Source: Mycolicibacterium poriferae
Lineage (GTDB): Bacteria > Actinomycetota > Actinomycetes > Mycobacteriales > Mycobacteriaceae
NCBI RefSeq assembly: GCF_010728325.1
Contig: NZ_AP022570.1
Span: 4,464,001 to 4,528,000, forward strand
DNA length: 64,000 nucleotides
Direction: 5' to 3'
Shown: positions 23,604 through 32,139 of the stretch, in pieces
Numbering within the stretch: the first letter of the stretch is position 1
Layout of the letters: the number at the start of each line of letters is the position of its first letter
Program-made: the position numbers and the translations under genes
Notes under the pieces: model-generated
Told to the model about the DNA's origin: nothing
Databases searched by the model: none
Seen by the model: the letters and a program-made list of their open reading frames with translations, nothing else

Positions 23604-24461
23604 CTAGCCCGACAAGTTGAAGTTGCCGTTGGATCCGTACACCGCCAGCGACACCAGAAGCGTCACGGTCACGACCACGATCAGCGAGGTCCGCACCGCA
23701 TTGCCGACGGCCGCGCCGACACCCGACGGACCGCCGGACGCGAAGTAGCCGAAGTACGTGTGCACCAGCAAGATCGCGATCGCCATCAGCACGGCCTGCA
23801 GGAAGGACCAGAGCAGGTCGATGGGATTGAGGAAAGTGTCGAAATAGTGCGCGTACAGGCCGCCCGACTGGCCCAGCAACACCACCGTCGTGAATTGCGA
23901 CGCCAGGAACGACAGGATCACCGCGATCGCGTACAACGGCGTCACCGCAACCATGCCCGCCACGATTCGGGTCGAGACCAGGTACGGCACCGGCGGGATG
24001 CCCATCGACTCCAGCGCGTCGATCTCTTCGTTGATCCTCATCGCGCCCAGTTGTGCAGTCACGCCGGCGCCGAACGTCGCCGCCAACCCGATGCCGGCGA
24101 CCACCGGGGCCGCGATGCGAACGTTGATGAACGCCGCCAGGAACCCGGTCAACGCCTCGATGCCGATGTTGCCCAGAGAGCTGTAACCCTGGATGGCGAG
24201 CACGCCGCCGGTGGCCAGTGTCAGGAAGCCGACGATCACCACGGTGCCGCCGATCATCGCCAGAGTGCCCGCGCCCATCGAGATCTCGGCGATCAGGCGG
24301 ACGGTCTCCTTGCGGAAATGCATGGCGGCGTAGGGTGTCCCGGCGACCGCCCGCCCGTAGAACAAGGTGTGGTCGCCGATCCGCGACAGCCAGTCCACCG
24401 GCCGTCGTGCCGTGCCGACCAGCCGCGGAAACCGTGACCGCAGGACTGCCGAAGTGCTCAC
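23604..24461 (-). CDS. yrbEB: YrbEB, MlaE-type permease of Mce transporter
   Basis: 285 aa integral membrane protein with about five to six helices. The MlaE-family core contains GAGVTAQLGAMRINEEIDALESMGIPPVPYL, the cytoplasmic EExDAL coupling segment that contacts the MceG ATPase. The C-terminal VGNAVRTSLIVVVTVTLLVS matches other YrbE proteins. With YrbEA it forms the permease core. The GTG start at 24461 is 8 bases downstream of the yrbEA stop and has a G-rich Shine-Dalgarno. No mceG/mkl ATPase gene is in the window, as usual for mycobacteria where one MceG serves several systems. Confidence 0.9.
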   Translation of the reverse strand: MSTSAVLRSRFPRLVGTARRPVDWLSRIGDHTLFYGRAVAGTPYAAMHFRKETVRLIAEISMGAGTLAMIGGTVVIVGFLTLATGGVLAIQGYSSLGNIGIEALTGFLAAFINVRIAAPVVAGIGLAATFGAGVTAQLGAMRINEEIDALESMGIPPVPYLVSTRIVAGMVAVTPLYAIAVILSFLASQFTTVVLLGQSGGLYAHYFDTFLNPIDLLWSFLQAVLMAIAILLVHTYFGYFASGGPSGVGAAVGNAVRTSLIVVVTVTLLVSLAVYGSNGNFNLSG

Positions 24462-24469
24462 GTCGGCCC

Positions 24470-25279
24470 CTAACCCGTCGTCATCCGGATACCGATGGCC
24501 GTGACCACGACGTTGATGACGAACAGCGCCATGAAGGCGTACACGACGGTCTCGTTGACGGCGTTGCCCACCGCCTTGGCCCCACCACCGGTGATGGTCA
24601 GCCCGCGGTAACACGCGACCAGCCCGGCGATCAGACCGAACAGGGCCGCCTTGATACAAGAAATGATCACCTCGGGCACCCCGGTGAGCAAGGTCAAACC
24701 GGCGGCGAACGCTCCCGGGTTCACGTCCTGGACGAACACCGAGAACACATAGCCGCCGAGGATGCCGATGATCACCACCAGACTGTTCAGCAACAACGCC
24801 ACGAGTCCCGCAGCCAGCATCCGCGGGGTGACAAGCCGCTGTACCGGATTGATGCCCAGCACCTCCATGGCTTCGATCTCCTCACGAATGGTGCGAGACC
24901 CCAGGTCGGCGCACATCGCCGTCGCACCCGCACCCGCCACCACCAGCACCGTCACCATGGGCCCCAACTGGGTGACCGCACCGAAGGCCGCGCCTGCACC
25001 GGACAGGTCGGCCGCTCCGAGTTCTCGAAGGAGAATGTTGAGCGTGAACGAGACCAGTGTCGTGAACGGGATCGCCACCAACAGGGTCGGGGCCATCGCC
25101 ACCCGCGCGACGAACCACGACTGCTCGAGGAATTCACGCCACTGGAATGGCCTGACAAACACAAACCGCACGGCGTCCAGTGCCATCGCGAAGAACCCGC
25201 CGATCGCCTGCATGGCCCCGGACAACCCGTTGGGCATGCTGATGCCGGTGGTCCAACGCTCCGGACCCTTCACCGCCAT
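24470..25279 (-). CDS. yrbEA: YrbEA, MlaE-type permease of Mce transporter
   Basis: 269 aa. The MlaE-family permease has a conserved cytoplasmic segment SRTIREEIEAMEVLGINPVQRLV (about 127-149) and helices before and after it, ending in VGNAVNETVVYAFMALFVINVV. It opens the yrbE-mce block. Its ATG (25279) overlaps the TGA of the decayed thiolase frame upstream (TGATG), so ribosomes terminating there could re-initiate here. No clear promoter is seen between CaiB and this gene. Confidence 0.9.
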   Translation of the reverse strand: MAVKGPERWTTGISMPNGLSGAMQAIGGFFAMALDAVRFVFVRPFQWREFLEQSWFVARVAMAPTLLVAIPFTTLVSFTLNILLRELGAADLSGAGAAFGAVTQLGPMVTVLVVAGAGATAMCADLGSRTIREEIEAMEVLGINPVQRLVTPRMLAAGLVALLLNSLVVIIGILGGYVFSVFVQDVNPGAFAAGLTLLTGVPEVIISCIKAALFGLIAGLVACYRGLTITGGGAKAVGNAVNETVVYAFMALFVINVVVTAIGIRMTTG

Positions 25280-25833
25280 CAGTGGGGTCCTCCTGGCCCG
25301 TCGATGATCGTCGCAGCTGATACCGCGGACCGACGGCCGAAGTCATGGGCCAGCGCGATTCGGGCACCGTCGCCCTGGTTGACGGCCTCGAGAAATCCGT
25401 AGCCATCGAGCCTCTCGGCGAAGCCGAGGTCCTCATAGCTCATGAGTTCGGTCCCGGTGCGGAAGTCGTGCGCCTCGGCAACATCGACATCCGATGGCTG
25501 GTCGGCGAACGGGTCCGCCACGACCTCCGTCGCGAGCACCAGCGCTGTGGCACCGTCATTCTGAGGTGTGCAGTCGTACAGTCGGAAAGGCGTCACGACC
25601 GTCGGTGCGTTCAGGTCCTGCTCCATCGTGATCTCACAGCGCTGCTGCGCCGCGGGGTTGTCGGCTTTGTGGCGGTAGTTCTTGACTGCCGGCATGGCTA
25701 AGTGTTCTTCAGTTGCAGAAGATTCGTGGAGATATGGGCGAACATGTAATTTCGAACCTGCCAGGCAGCCCGTCACCCGCTGGGACGATCCCCCGCAACG
25801 CAGGCGGGTCCCGACGGGCGCGACGAATGGCAT
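25279..25833 (-). pseudogene. Thiolase (SCP-x/acetyltransferase type) remnant
   Basis: The open frame contains only central thiolase pieces. ATEEHLAMPAVKNYRHKADNP and EITMEQDLNAPTVVTPFRLYDCTPQNDG are in order. VADPFADQ then jumps directly to PSDVDVAEAHDFRTGTELMSYEDLGF, with the usual ~60 residues between them missing. The nucleophile-Cys half is absent, and everything after YEDLGFAERLDGYGFLEA, including the GHPxGASG block, is gone. Thiolase homology continues upstream of the first ATG (25695), so that ATG is not an original start. The last ~25 residues are unlike thiolase. The stop overlaps the yrbEA start, so transcription and coupling may have preserved the open frame. A short functional peptide cannot be excluded. 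Confidence 0.7.
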
Positions 25834-25864
25834 GCGATCTCTCCAGTGGTACAGACAGCAGGAA

Positions 25865-27076
25865 TCAGGTGACGGCGCCAGCCGTCTTGAGCTCGATGAT
25901 GCGGTCCCAGTCCAGCCCCATTTCCAGCAGGATCTCGTCGGTCTGTTCGGCGAATCCAGGCGCTGGCCCCGACTTTGGGGCGGCGACGTCGAACTGCACC
26001 GGATTGGCCACCAACTCGAGTTCGCCGGCCTGCACGAGGTATTCGTTGGCGCGAACCTGTGCGTCCTCGGCGGCCTGAAGTGTGTCTTGGACCGGGGCCC
26101 ACGGGCCGGCCAGGGTGGCGAATCGTTCGCTCCACTCCACCAGGGGGCGCTTCTTCATGGCTTCGGTGAGTATCTCCGTGGCCGCCTCGGTGTTCTCGGC
26201 GATCGACTCGGCGGTGGCGAAGCGGGGATCGTCGATCAGCTCCTCCAGGTCCATGTGCCGACACACGTCGGCCCAGAACTTGGTGGGCTGCATCATCACA
26301 AAGGAGATGTAACGGTCGTCGGCCGTTGGATAGAGGCCGACCAGCGGATTGATCGGCGAGCCGTGCACACCGGGCGGGAACGCCTCCATGCGTTGGTCGA
26401 GGTGTTTCGTCAGCGCCACCGTATGTCCCATCGACCAGAGACCACTGCCCAGCAGCGACACGTCGACGACCGAAGGCTCTCCCGTGCGTTCGCGTTTGAG
26501 CAGCGCCGCGGCGATGCCGCCGGCCAGGTTCGTGCCCGAGATGGTGTCCCCGTACGCCGGGCCGGGCGGGCCGATCATGCCAGGCATGTCCGGCGGGGTG
26601 ATGGTGCGCGCCGTGCCGGCCCGGCACCAGAACGCGGTCATGTCGTAGCCGCCCTTGACCGATTCTCCGCCGCGCGGTCCCAGAGCGCTGCCACGGGCAT
26701 AGATGATGTCCGGGTTGACCGCACGGATGTCGTCGACGTCGATGCCGAACTTCTGGCGATGACCGGGAAGGAAGCTGGTGAGGAAAACGTCGGAGCGTCG
26801 GGCCAGCTCCAGCAGCGTTTCCCTGCCTTCCGGCACCGACATGTCCAGACCGATGCTGCGCTTGAGCCGGTTGGCGTGCTCGATGTTGGGGTTCGGATCA
26901 CCTTCGACACGCAACAACCCGGTCTGACGCAGCCCGCGCTGCGGGTCTCCGGTGACGGCGTGCTCGACCTTGACGACGTCGGCTCCCCACTCGGCGAGCA
27001 CTGCGCCCGCCGACGGAACGAAGCCGTACATGGCGACCTCGAGAACGCGGATTCCGTCCAGCGGTTTGCTGCTCAT
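25865..27076 (-). CDS. CaiB/BaiF-type CoA-transferase (family III)
   Basis: 403 aa. The N-terminal DGIRVLEVAMYGFVPSAGAVLAEWGADVVKVEH is the classical family III opening; the catalytic Asp region is near YDMTAFWCRAG (about 155). DISGTNLAGGIAAALLKRERTGE and the C-terminal WAPVQDTLQAAEDAQVRAN also fit. It would move CoA from a donor thioester to a carboxylic-acid intermediate, or act as a racemase-like relative. The ATG at 27076 overlaps the stop of an 11-codon mini-ORF that in turn overlaps the ALDH stop. It is the second gene of a probable ALDH-CaiB-yrbE-mce transcript. Confidence 0.85.
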   Translation of the reverse strand: MSSKPLDGIRVLEVAMYGFVPSAGAVLAEWGADVVKVEHAVTGDPQRGLRQTGLLRVEGDPNPNIEHANRLKRSIGLDMSVPEGRETLLELARRSDVFLTSFLPGHRQKFGIDVDDIRAVNPDIIYARGSALGPRGGESVKGGYDMTAFWCRAGTARTITPPDMPGMIGPPGPAYGDTISGTNLAGGIAAALLKRERTGEPSVVDVSLLGSGLWSMGHTVALTKHLDQRMEAFPPGVHGSPINPLVGLYPTADDRYISFVMMQPTKFWADVCRHMDLEELIDDPRFATAESIAENTEAATEILTEAMKKRPLVEWSERFATLAGPWAPVQDTLQAAEDAQVRANEYLVQAGELELVANPVQFDVAAPKSGPAPGFAEQTDEILLEMGLDWDRIIELKTAGAVT

Positions 27077-27105
27077 ACGATTTCCTTCTTCGCGCAAGCG
27101 CTCAT
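27073..27105 (-). other. Intercistronic mini-ORF (MSACAKKEIV) linking ALDH and CaiB
   Basis: ATG at 27105 overlaps the ALDH stop (TGATG). Ten codons encode MSACAKKEIV, and its TGA overlaps the CaiB ATG (ATGA). The first 19 bases, ATGAGCGCTTGCGCGAAGA, are identical to the repeated unit at 48400-48531. This is the behaviour known for MIRU-type intercistronic insertions that preserve translational coupling. Confidence 0.6.
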
Positions 27106-28601
27106 CAGCCCACCACCTCTGCGAGCGTCTTGGACTCCAGGAACTCCTCGAGACCGGCGCGGCCCATCTCGCGACCGATGCCGGACTGTTTGTATCCGCC
27201 GAACGGGCTGTCCGGGCTAAAGTAGTTGCCGCCGTTGATCGAGAAGGTGCCGGTGCGGATCCGCCGAGCGAGCGCCTTGGCGCGTTCGGCGCTACCGAAC
27301 ACCGCGCCGGACAGTCCGTAGATCGAGTTGTTCGCGATGCGCACCGCGTCGTCGTCATCGGTGTAGGAGATGACGACCAGAACGGGTCCGAACACCTCTT
27401 CCTGGGCGATTTCGCTGTCCGGTTCGACGTCGGCGAGCAGAGTGGGCGTGTAGAAGAAGCCGGGGTCGACCTTCTCGCCGCCGGTGACCAGTGTCGCGCC
27501 GGCGGCGACGGCGCGATGCACCATCGCGTCGACCTTGTCGCGCTGCTTCTCACTGATCAGCGGGCCCATGTAGGTCTTCGGGTCGGCGGGGTCGCCGTAG
27601 CGGACGAGTCCGAAGTTGTTCTTGATCATCTCGACGATCTGGTCCTTGTGCTTCTCCGGCACCAACAGTCGCGATGTCAGCGCGCACCCCTGGCCGGCAT
27701 GAGTGACCATGCTGAAGGCCGAGAACAGCGCTGCGGTGTTGAAATCGGCGTCGTCGAGGACGATGGCGGCGGACTTGCCGCCGAGTTCGAGGAACACCTT
27801 TTTCAGGGTGTCGCTGGCCGCGGCCATGATCGCCCGGCCGGTCGGTGTCGACCCGGTGAAGGTGACCATGTCGACGTCCGGGCTCGTGGTCAACGCGACG
27901 CCGACGGCGGGATCCGCGCCGGAGAGCACGTTGACGACGCCGGCCGGGATGTCGGTGTGGTTGGCGATCAACTCGCCCAGCGCGAGGGTCACGAGCGGGG
28001 TGTCGGGGGCGGACTTGAGGACCACGGTGCAACCAGCCGCCAGCGCCGGCGCGAGCTTCGCCAGGGCGAGTTGGTTGGGATAGTTGTAGGCGATGATCGC
28101 GGCGACGACGCCTGCTGCTTCCTTCTCCACCCAGCGGTGGTGCTGCATGCCGCGGCTCTCGATGTTGCCGAGGTCTTCGGTCATCGGATAGGTCTTCAGC
28201 AGATCGGCGTAGTAGCGCACGATCTCGATCGGACCGTCCAGCTGAGCGCCCTGGCACAGCGACTCGGTGGCTCCCACCTCGGCGATGGTCAGCTCGGCGA
28301 GCCCATCGCGGTGGTCGAGCAGCGCCCGATGCAGCTGCTCGAGGCATCGGACCCGCAATTCGGTGTCGGTCGCCCACTTCCCCTCGTCGAAGGCGTGGCG
28401 GGCCGCCGCGACCGCCGCCTCGGCGTCGGCGACGGACGCGTCGGGGGCGTAACCGAGGACGTCACCGGTGGCGGGGTTCAGCGACGCGAACGTGTGCTGG
28501 GCCTCGAGCAGCTGACCGCCGATCAGCAGGCGACGGGCCACCTCGCGACGGTTACCGTTTGCGTCCTGACGATCGTTCGAGATCGTGGCTGTGTCCTGCA
28601 T
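27105..28601 (-). CDS. NAD(P)-dependent aldehyde dehydrogenase
   Basis: 498 aa, normal ALDH length. VTFTGSTPTGRAIM (cofactor), LELGGKSAAIV with the general-base Glu (about 267), and HAGQGCALTSRLLV with the catalytic Cys (about 301) are all present. The C-terminal PFGGYKQSGIGREMG is also typical. It would oxidise an aldehyde formed by P450 or dehydrogenase action to the acid that the CoA-transferase or FadDs then activate. ATG 28601 has a strong aggagg Shine-Dalgarno. It is the first gene of the minus-strand run that continues to mceF. Operator-like half-sites lie 60-110 bases upstream. Confidence 0.9.
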   Translation of the reverse strand: MQDTATISNDRQDANGNRREVARRLLIGGQLLEAQHTFASLNPATGDVLGYAPDASVADAEAAVAAARHAFDEGKWATDTELRVRCLEQLHRALLDHRDGLAELTIAEVGATESLCQGAQLDGPIEIVRYYADLLKTYPMTEDLGNIESRGMQHHRWVEKEAAGVVAAIIAYNYPNQLALAKLAPALAAGCTVVLKSAPDTPLVTLALGELIANHTDIPAGVVNVLSGADPAVGVALTTSPDVDMVTFTGSTPTGRAIMAAASDTLKKVFLELGGKSAAIVLDDADFNTAALFSAFSMVTHAGQGCALTSRLLVPEKHKDQIVEMIKNNFGLVRYGDPADPKTYMGPLISEKQRDKVDAMVHRAVAAGATLVTGGEKVDPGFFYTPTLLADVEPDSEIAQEEVFGPVLVVISYTDDDDAVRIANNSIYGLSGAVFGSAERAKALARRIRTGTFSINGGNYFSPDSPFGGYKQSGIGREMGRAGLEEFLESKTLAEVVG

Positions 28602-28663
28602 CGTCCTCCTCCGGAGTGACCCCGGGATGTGTGACTCAAGTCGTGCTGCTGTCTCACTGTGAT

Positions 28664-28713
28664 GGAAACTGCATTCTCATCTTCGGCGAATCATACATTC
28701 GCTCGGAGAGAAC
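28664..28713. promoter_or_regulatory. Phased operator half-sites upstream of ALDH
   Basis: GGAAAC-TGC-ATTCTC (28664-28678), GCGAAT (28686-28691) and GAGAAC (28708-28713) start exactly 22 bases apart. GCGAAT-N5-ATTCGC (28686-28702) is a further perfect dyad. The sites lie in the 281-base divergent gap between ALDH and the SDR gene. Confidence 0.4.
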
Positions 28714-28813
28714 TCAAGCAAATGGACCGCACCGCGGCTGCCTGCACGGAACCATGCGACAGTCGAGCGACAAACGTCTCACCAGTGCGAACATCGGACT
28801 CGCGTTGTCTTGC

Positions 28814-28843
28814 GAGAGTGCAGTATGCGAGAGTACGGTTCTC
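28814..28843 (+). promoter_or_regulatory. Tandem operator-like sites and promoter before SDR operon
   Basis: GAGAGT-ACG-GTTCTC (28829-28843) is a perfect self-dyad apart from one G/T pair and matches the consensus at 10 of 12 positions. A half-matched copy, GAGAGT-GCA-GTATGC, lies directly upstream at 28814-28828. TACGGT (28834-28839) could be the -10 box, with TTGCGA (28810-28815) as a weak -35. Confidence 0.45.
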
Positions 28844-28882
28844 ATAATCGAAAGGCCGATTCTTGGAGAGTGAGGGCTGCTT

Positions 28883-29584
28883 GTGAGGACCGCTGTGGTG
28901 ACCGGTGGCGCTTCGGGCATCGGCGCCGCGATCGCTGATCGTCTTCGGGCCGACGGCCTTCAGGTGGCAACCCTCGACCTCAACGCCGGCGAGGAGAAGT
29001 TCTGCTACACCGCCGACGTCACCGACCGCGCGGCGGTCGACGCCGCCCTGGAGGACATCCGCGCCGAGCTTGGACCGGTGACGGTCCTCGTCAACGCGGC
29101 CGGTCTCGATCGGTTCAAACGGTTCAGCGATCTCACGTTCGACGAGTGGCAGAAGGTCATCGACGTCAATTTGAACGGCACGTTCCATTGCATCCAAGCC
29201 GTGCTGCCCGACATGGTCGAGGCCGGGTGGGGACGTATCGTCAACATCTCGTCGTCGAGCACGCATTCCGGCCAGCCCTTCATGGCCCCCTACGTGGCGG
29301 CCAAGTCGGCGGTCAACGGATTGACCAAGTCACTGGCCCTCGAGTACGGCCCGCAGGGCATCACGGTCAACGCGGTTCCACCAGGATTCATCGACACCCC
29401 CATGCTGCGCAAGGCAGAGCAGCGCGGCTTCCTGGGCGACACCGCGAAGCAGATCGAGGCCACCCCGGTCCGCCGGATGGGCCGGCCCGAGGACATCGCG
29501 GCCGCATGCTCCTTCTTCATCTCCGATGACGCCAGCTATATCACCGGTCAGATTCTGGGCGTCAACGGCGGCCGGAACACCTGA
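28883..29584 (+). CDS. Short-chain dehydrogenase/reductase (FabG-like)
   Basis: 233 aa classical SDR. VVTGGASGIGAAIA binds the cofactor. LVNAAGLDRF, ISSSSTHSG (catalytic Ser) and YVAAKSAVNGLTKSL (catalytic Tyr and Lys) are all present, and the C-terminus is GQILGVNGGRNT. It would interconvert a hydroxyl and a ketone, possibly at the beta-hydroxyacyl-CoA stage. GTG start at 28883 has a gtgaggg region upstream. It is the first gene of an SDR-SDR-ferredoxin-P450 operon under the operator-like sites at 28814-28843. A mini-gap of 25 bases separates it from the next SDR. Confidence 0.88.
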   Translation: MRTAVVTGGASGIGAAIADRLRADGLQVATLDLNAGEEKFCYTADVTDRAAVDAALEDIRAELGPVTVLVNAAGLDRFKRFSDLTFDEWQKVIDVNLNGTFHCIQAVLPDMVEAGWGRIVNISSSSTHSGQPFMAPYVAAKSAVNGLTKSLALEYGPQGITVNAVPPGFIDTPMLRKAEQRGFLGDTAKQIEATPVRRMGRPEDIAAACSFFISDDASYITGQILGVNGGRNT

Positions 29585-29609
29585 GACACCGAAAGGGAGC
29601 GGGAGGAAC

Positions 29610-30470
29610 ATGGGACGCGTTCAAGGGAAGGTCGCCTTCATCACCGGCGCGGCGCGCGGTCAGGGCCGCAGTCATGCCGTCCGGCTCGCCGAGGAAGGTG
29701 CGGACATCATCGCGGTCGACCTGTGCGAGGACATCGACACCATCGGCTATCCGATGGCAACCGCCGACGATCTCGACGAGACAGCCGCCTTCGTCGAGAA
29801 GACCGGCCAGCGCATCGTCACCGCCAAGGCCGATGTCCGAGACGCCACGCAGCTGAAGAAGGCTCTCGAGGAGGGCATTTCGCAGCTGGGCGGGCTGGAT
29901 ATCGTCGTCGCCCAGGCCGGCATCGCAGGCATGAAAGGCGATCCCCCGATGCAGGCCTGGACCGATGTGATCAACACGAACCTGGTCGGCACCATCAACG
30001 CCATCCAGGTTGCGTTGCCCCATCTCAAGGAGGGCGCGTCGATCGTTGCCACCGGCTCGACCGCCGCGCTCATGGATGCTCACAACAAGCCGAATCCGGG
30101 CAATGATCCCGGCGGGATGGCCTACATGACGTCCAAACGCCTGCTTTCCCAGTACGTGCACGACCTGTCGACGAACCTGGCCGTCCGCGGCATCCGCGCC
30201 AACGTCGTGCACCCGACCAACTGCAACACCGACATGCTGCAGAGCCCGCCGATGTACAAGTCGTTCCGACCCGATCTCGACAACCCCACCCGCGCCGACG
30301 CCGAGCCGGTCTTCGGCGTTCAGCAGGCCATGAAGGTCAACTTCATCGAACCCGAGGACATCAGCAACGCGATTCTGTGGCTGGTTTCCGACGAGGCCCG
30401 GTATGTCACCGGTATGCAGCTGCGCGTGGACGCCGGCGGCTACCTCAAGTGGTACGACTGGCACGTCTAG
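29610..30470 (+). CDS. Mycofactocin-coupled-type SDR oxidoreductase
   Basis: 286 aa. The N-terminal GKVAFITGAARGQGRSHAVRLAEEGADIIAVD is the signature of mycofactocin-associated (carveol-dehydrogenase-like) SDRs, which hold NAD tightly and pass electrons to the redox peptide mycofactocin. The catalytic Tyr/Lys are in AYMTSKRLLSQ. NCNTDMLQSPPMYKSF also matches this subgroup. The substrate is likely a cyclic secondary alcohol. ATG 29610 follows a strong gggagg Shine-Dalgarno. No mycofactocin synthesis genes are in the window. Confidence 0.85.
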   Translation: MGRVQGKVAFITGAARGQGRSHAVRLAEEGADIIAVDLCEDIDTIGYPMATADDLDETAAFVEKTGQRIVTAKADVRDATQLKKALEEGISQLGGLDIVVAQAGIAGMKGDPPMQAWTDVINTNLVGTINAIQVALPHLKEGASIVATGSTAALMDAHNKPNPGNDPGGMAYMTSKRLLSQYVHDLSTNLAVRGIRANVVHPTNCNTDMLQSPPMYKSFRPDLDNPTRADAEPVFGVQQAMKVNFIEPEDISNAILWLVSDEARYVTGMQLRVDAGGYLKWYDWHV

Positions 30471-30481
30471 GAGGACGGCGC

Positions 30482-30676
30482 ATGAAGGTTTTTGTGGATT
30501 CGGGACGGTGCCAGGGGCACACATTGTGCTCGATGATCGCGCCGGACTCGTTCGAACTCAGCGACATCGACGGCACCGCCTCTCCGGTCAACGAGGTCGT
30601 GCCCGCCGACCAGGAGGACGCGGTGCGCGAGGCTGCGCACTCCTGCCCCGAACAAGCCATCTCGATCGAGGAATGA
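30482..30676 (+). CDS. Ferredoxin, 3Fe-4S type (P450 partner)
   Basis: 64 aa. Cluster ligands appear as C-x5-C (GRCQGHTLCSMIAP) and a C-terminal CPEQAI; the middle fourth position is not Cys, which gives a [3Fe-4S] pattern typical of P450-linked actinobacterial ferredoxins. DSGRCQGHTLC near the N-terminus is at about residues 6-16. Its stop overlaps the P450 ATG (ATGA), so the two are almost certainly partners: it would deliver single electrons to that P450. Confidence 0.88.
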   Translation: MKVFVDSGRCQGHTLCSMIAPDSFELSDIDGTASPVNEVVPADQEDAVREAAHSCPEQAISIEE

Positions 30677-32064
30677 CAAGGGAGACAGGACTCTTGAGTG
30701 TCGACGACGTCGTAGACGGCACCGCCGACGACAGCCGTAAGCAGCCGAAGTACCACTTCGACCGGCATACGCCTGAGTATCGGCTGCAGTTCGAGAAGAT
30801 CACCGAAGAGATGCACAGCAAGTGCCCGATGGCCTGGACAGACGTCTACAACGGGCACTGGGTGGCCGCGGGCAGCAAAGAGGTGTTCGAGCTGGCGCGC
30901 TGCCCGGTGGTGTCCAACCATCACGACATCTCCGGAGAGACGCCCTACCAGGGCATCACGATCCCGAAGGCCAGCCGTGCCACGGTCGTTCGCGGCGGCA
31001 TTCTGGAGATGGACGAACCCGAGCACAGCACCTACCGTGGCGCCCTGAACCCCTACCTGTCCCCCGCCGCGATCAAGCGGTGGGAGCCGTTCATCGACGA
31101 GATCACCCGTGCCGCACTCGACGAACACATCGAGTCGGGGCGGATCGATTTCGTCGACCACCTGGCCAACGTGGTGCCCGCGGTGTTCACGCTGGCAATG
31201 ATGGGCATCGAACTCAAGAAGTGGAACGTCTACAGCGAACCGACCCACGCGTCGGTCTACACCCCGGAGCACTCACCGGACCGCGAGAAGATCAACGGGC
31301 AGCATCGCGAGATGGGCATCGATCTCATCAACAACATGATGGAGATCCGCGAGAACCCCCGGCCCGGTCTGGTGAACGCTCTGCTGCAGTTGCGCATCGA
31401 TGGGGAACCGGCGCCGGACATGGAGATCTTGGGCAACCTGGGACTGATCATCGGCGGTGGGTTCGACACCACGACGGCGCTGACCGCGCACGCCCTGGAA
31501 TGGCTCGGTGAACATCCCGACGATCGAGCGCGGCTGAGTCGAGAGCGCGACACACTGCTGCACCCGGCCACCGAGGAGTTCCTGCGGTTCTTCACGCCTG
31601 CCCCCGGCGACGGCAGGACCTTTGCCGAGGACGTCGAGGTCGACGGGCACCGGTTCAAGCAGTACGAGCGGCTGTGGCTGTCGTGGGCGATGGCCAACCG
31701 CGACCCTGCGGTGTTCGAAAAGCCGAACGAGATCATTCTGGACCGGAAAGGCAACCGGCACTTCAGCTTCGGTATCGGTGTGCACCGGTGTGTGGGCTCG
31801 AATGTGGCCCGCACGGTGTTCAAGTCGATGCTCACCGCGGTGCTCGACCGGATGCCCGACTATGTGTGTGATCCCGAAGGGACCGTGCACTACGACACCA
31901 TCGGGGTCATCCAGGGCATGCGCCACCTGCCCGCGACGTTCGCCCCGAGTAAGCCACTGGGACCCGGGCTGGACGAGACGATCGAGAAGCTGCAGCGCAT
32001 CTGCACCGAGCAGGAGCTGGCCCGGCCGATCACCGAACGCAAGGAACGCGCCGTCATCGAGTGA
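30673..32064 (+). CDS. Cytochrome P450 (ferredoxin-coupled)
   Basis: 463 aa. The I-helix motif is GGGFDTTTALTA, ExxR is in EEFLRFF, and the haem loop FGIGVHRCVGSNVA supplies the thiolate Cys. An extended C-terminal tail after the haem domain (LDETIEKLQRIC...) is unusual but helical. It would hydroxylate a hydrophobic substrate using the ferredoxin encoded just upstream. I chose ATG 30673 from the ATGA overlap. An in-frame TTG at 30694, preceded by a good aagggag Shine-Dalgarno, is an equally plausible start. Confidence 0.85.
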   Translation: MTRETGLLSVDDVVDGTADDSRKQPKYHFDRHTPEYRLQFEKITEEMHSKCPMAWTDVYNGHWVAAGSKEVFELARCPVVSNHHDISGETPYQGITIPKASRATVVRGGILEMDEPEHSTYRGALNPYLSPAAIKRWEPFIDEITRAALDEHIESGRIDFVDHLANVVPAVFTLAMMGIELKKWNVYSEPTHASVYTPEHSPDREKINGQHREMGIDLINNMMEIRENPRPGLVNALLQLRIDGEPAPDMEILGNLGLIIGGGFDTTTALTAHALEWLGEHPDDRARLSRERDTLLHPATEEFLRFFTPAPGDGRTFAEDVEVDGHRFKQYERLWLSWAMANRDPAVFEKPNEIILDRKGNRHFSFGIGVHRCVGSNVARTVFKSMLTAVLDRMPDYVCDPEGTVHYDTIGVIQGMRHLPATFAPSKPLGPGLDETIEKLQRICTEQELARPITERKERAVIE

Positions 32065-32139
32065 GCGATGACGCATTCCGGCCCGCCGCGGGCCGCGCAA
32101 TGGTTCGATGACAAGCGGTGTAACAGTGGAAGGTGGGCG

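Noticed and set aside
22764..24437. Long plus-strand open frame antisense to mceA/yrbEB
   Set aside because: It is His/Arg/Gln-rich with no domain, typical of a GC-rich shadow frame opposite well-supported mce genes.
28691..29266. Minus-strand open frame antisense to the SDR
   Set aside because: No domain, and it crosses the divergent promoter and operator cluster.
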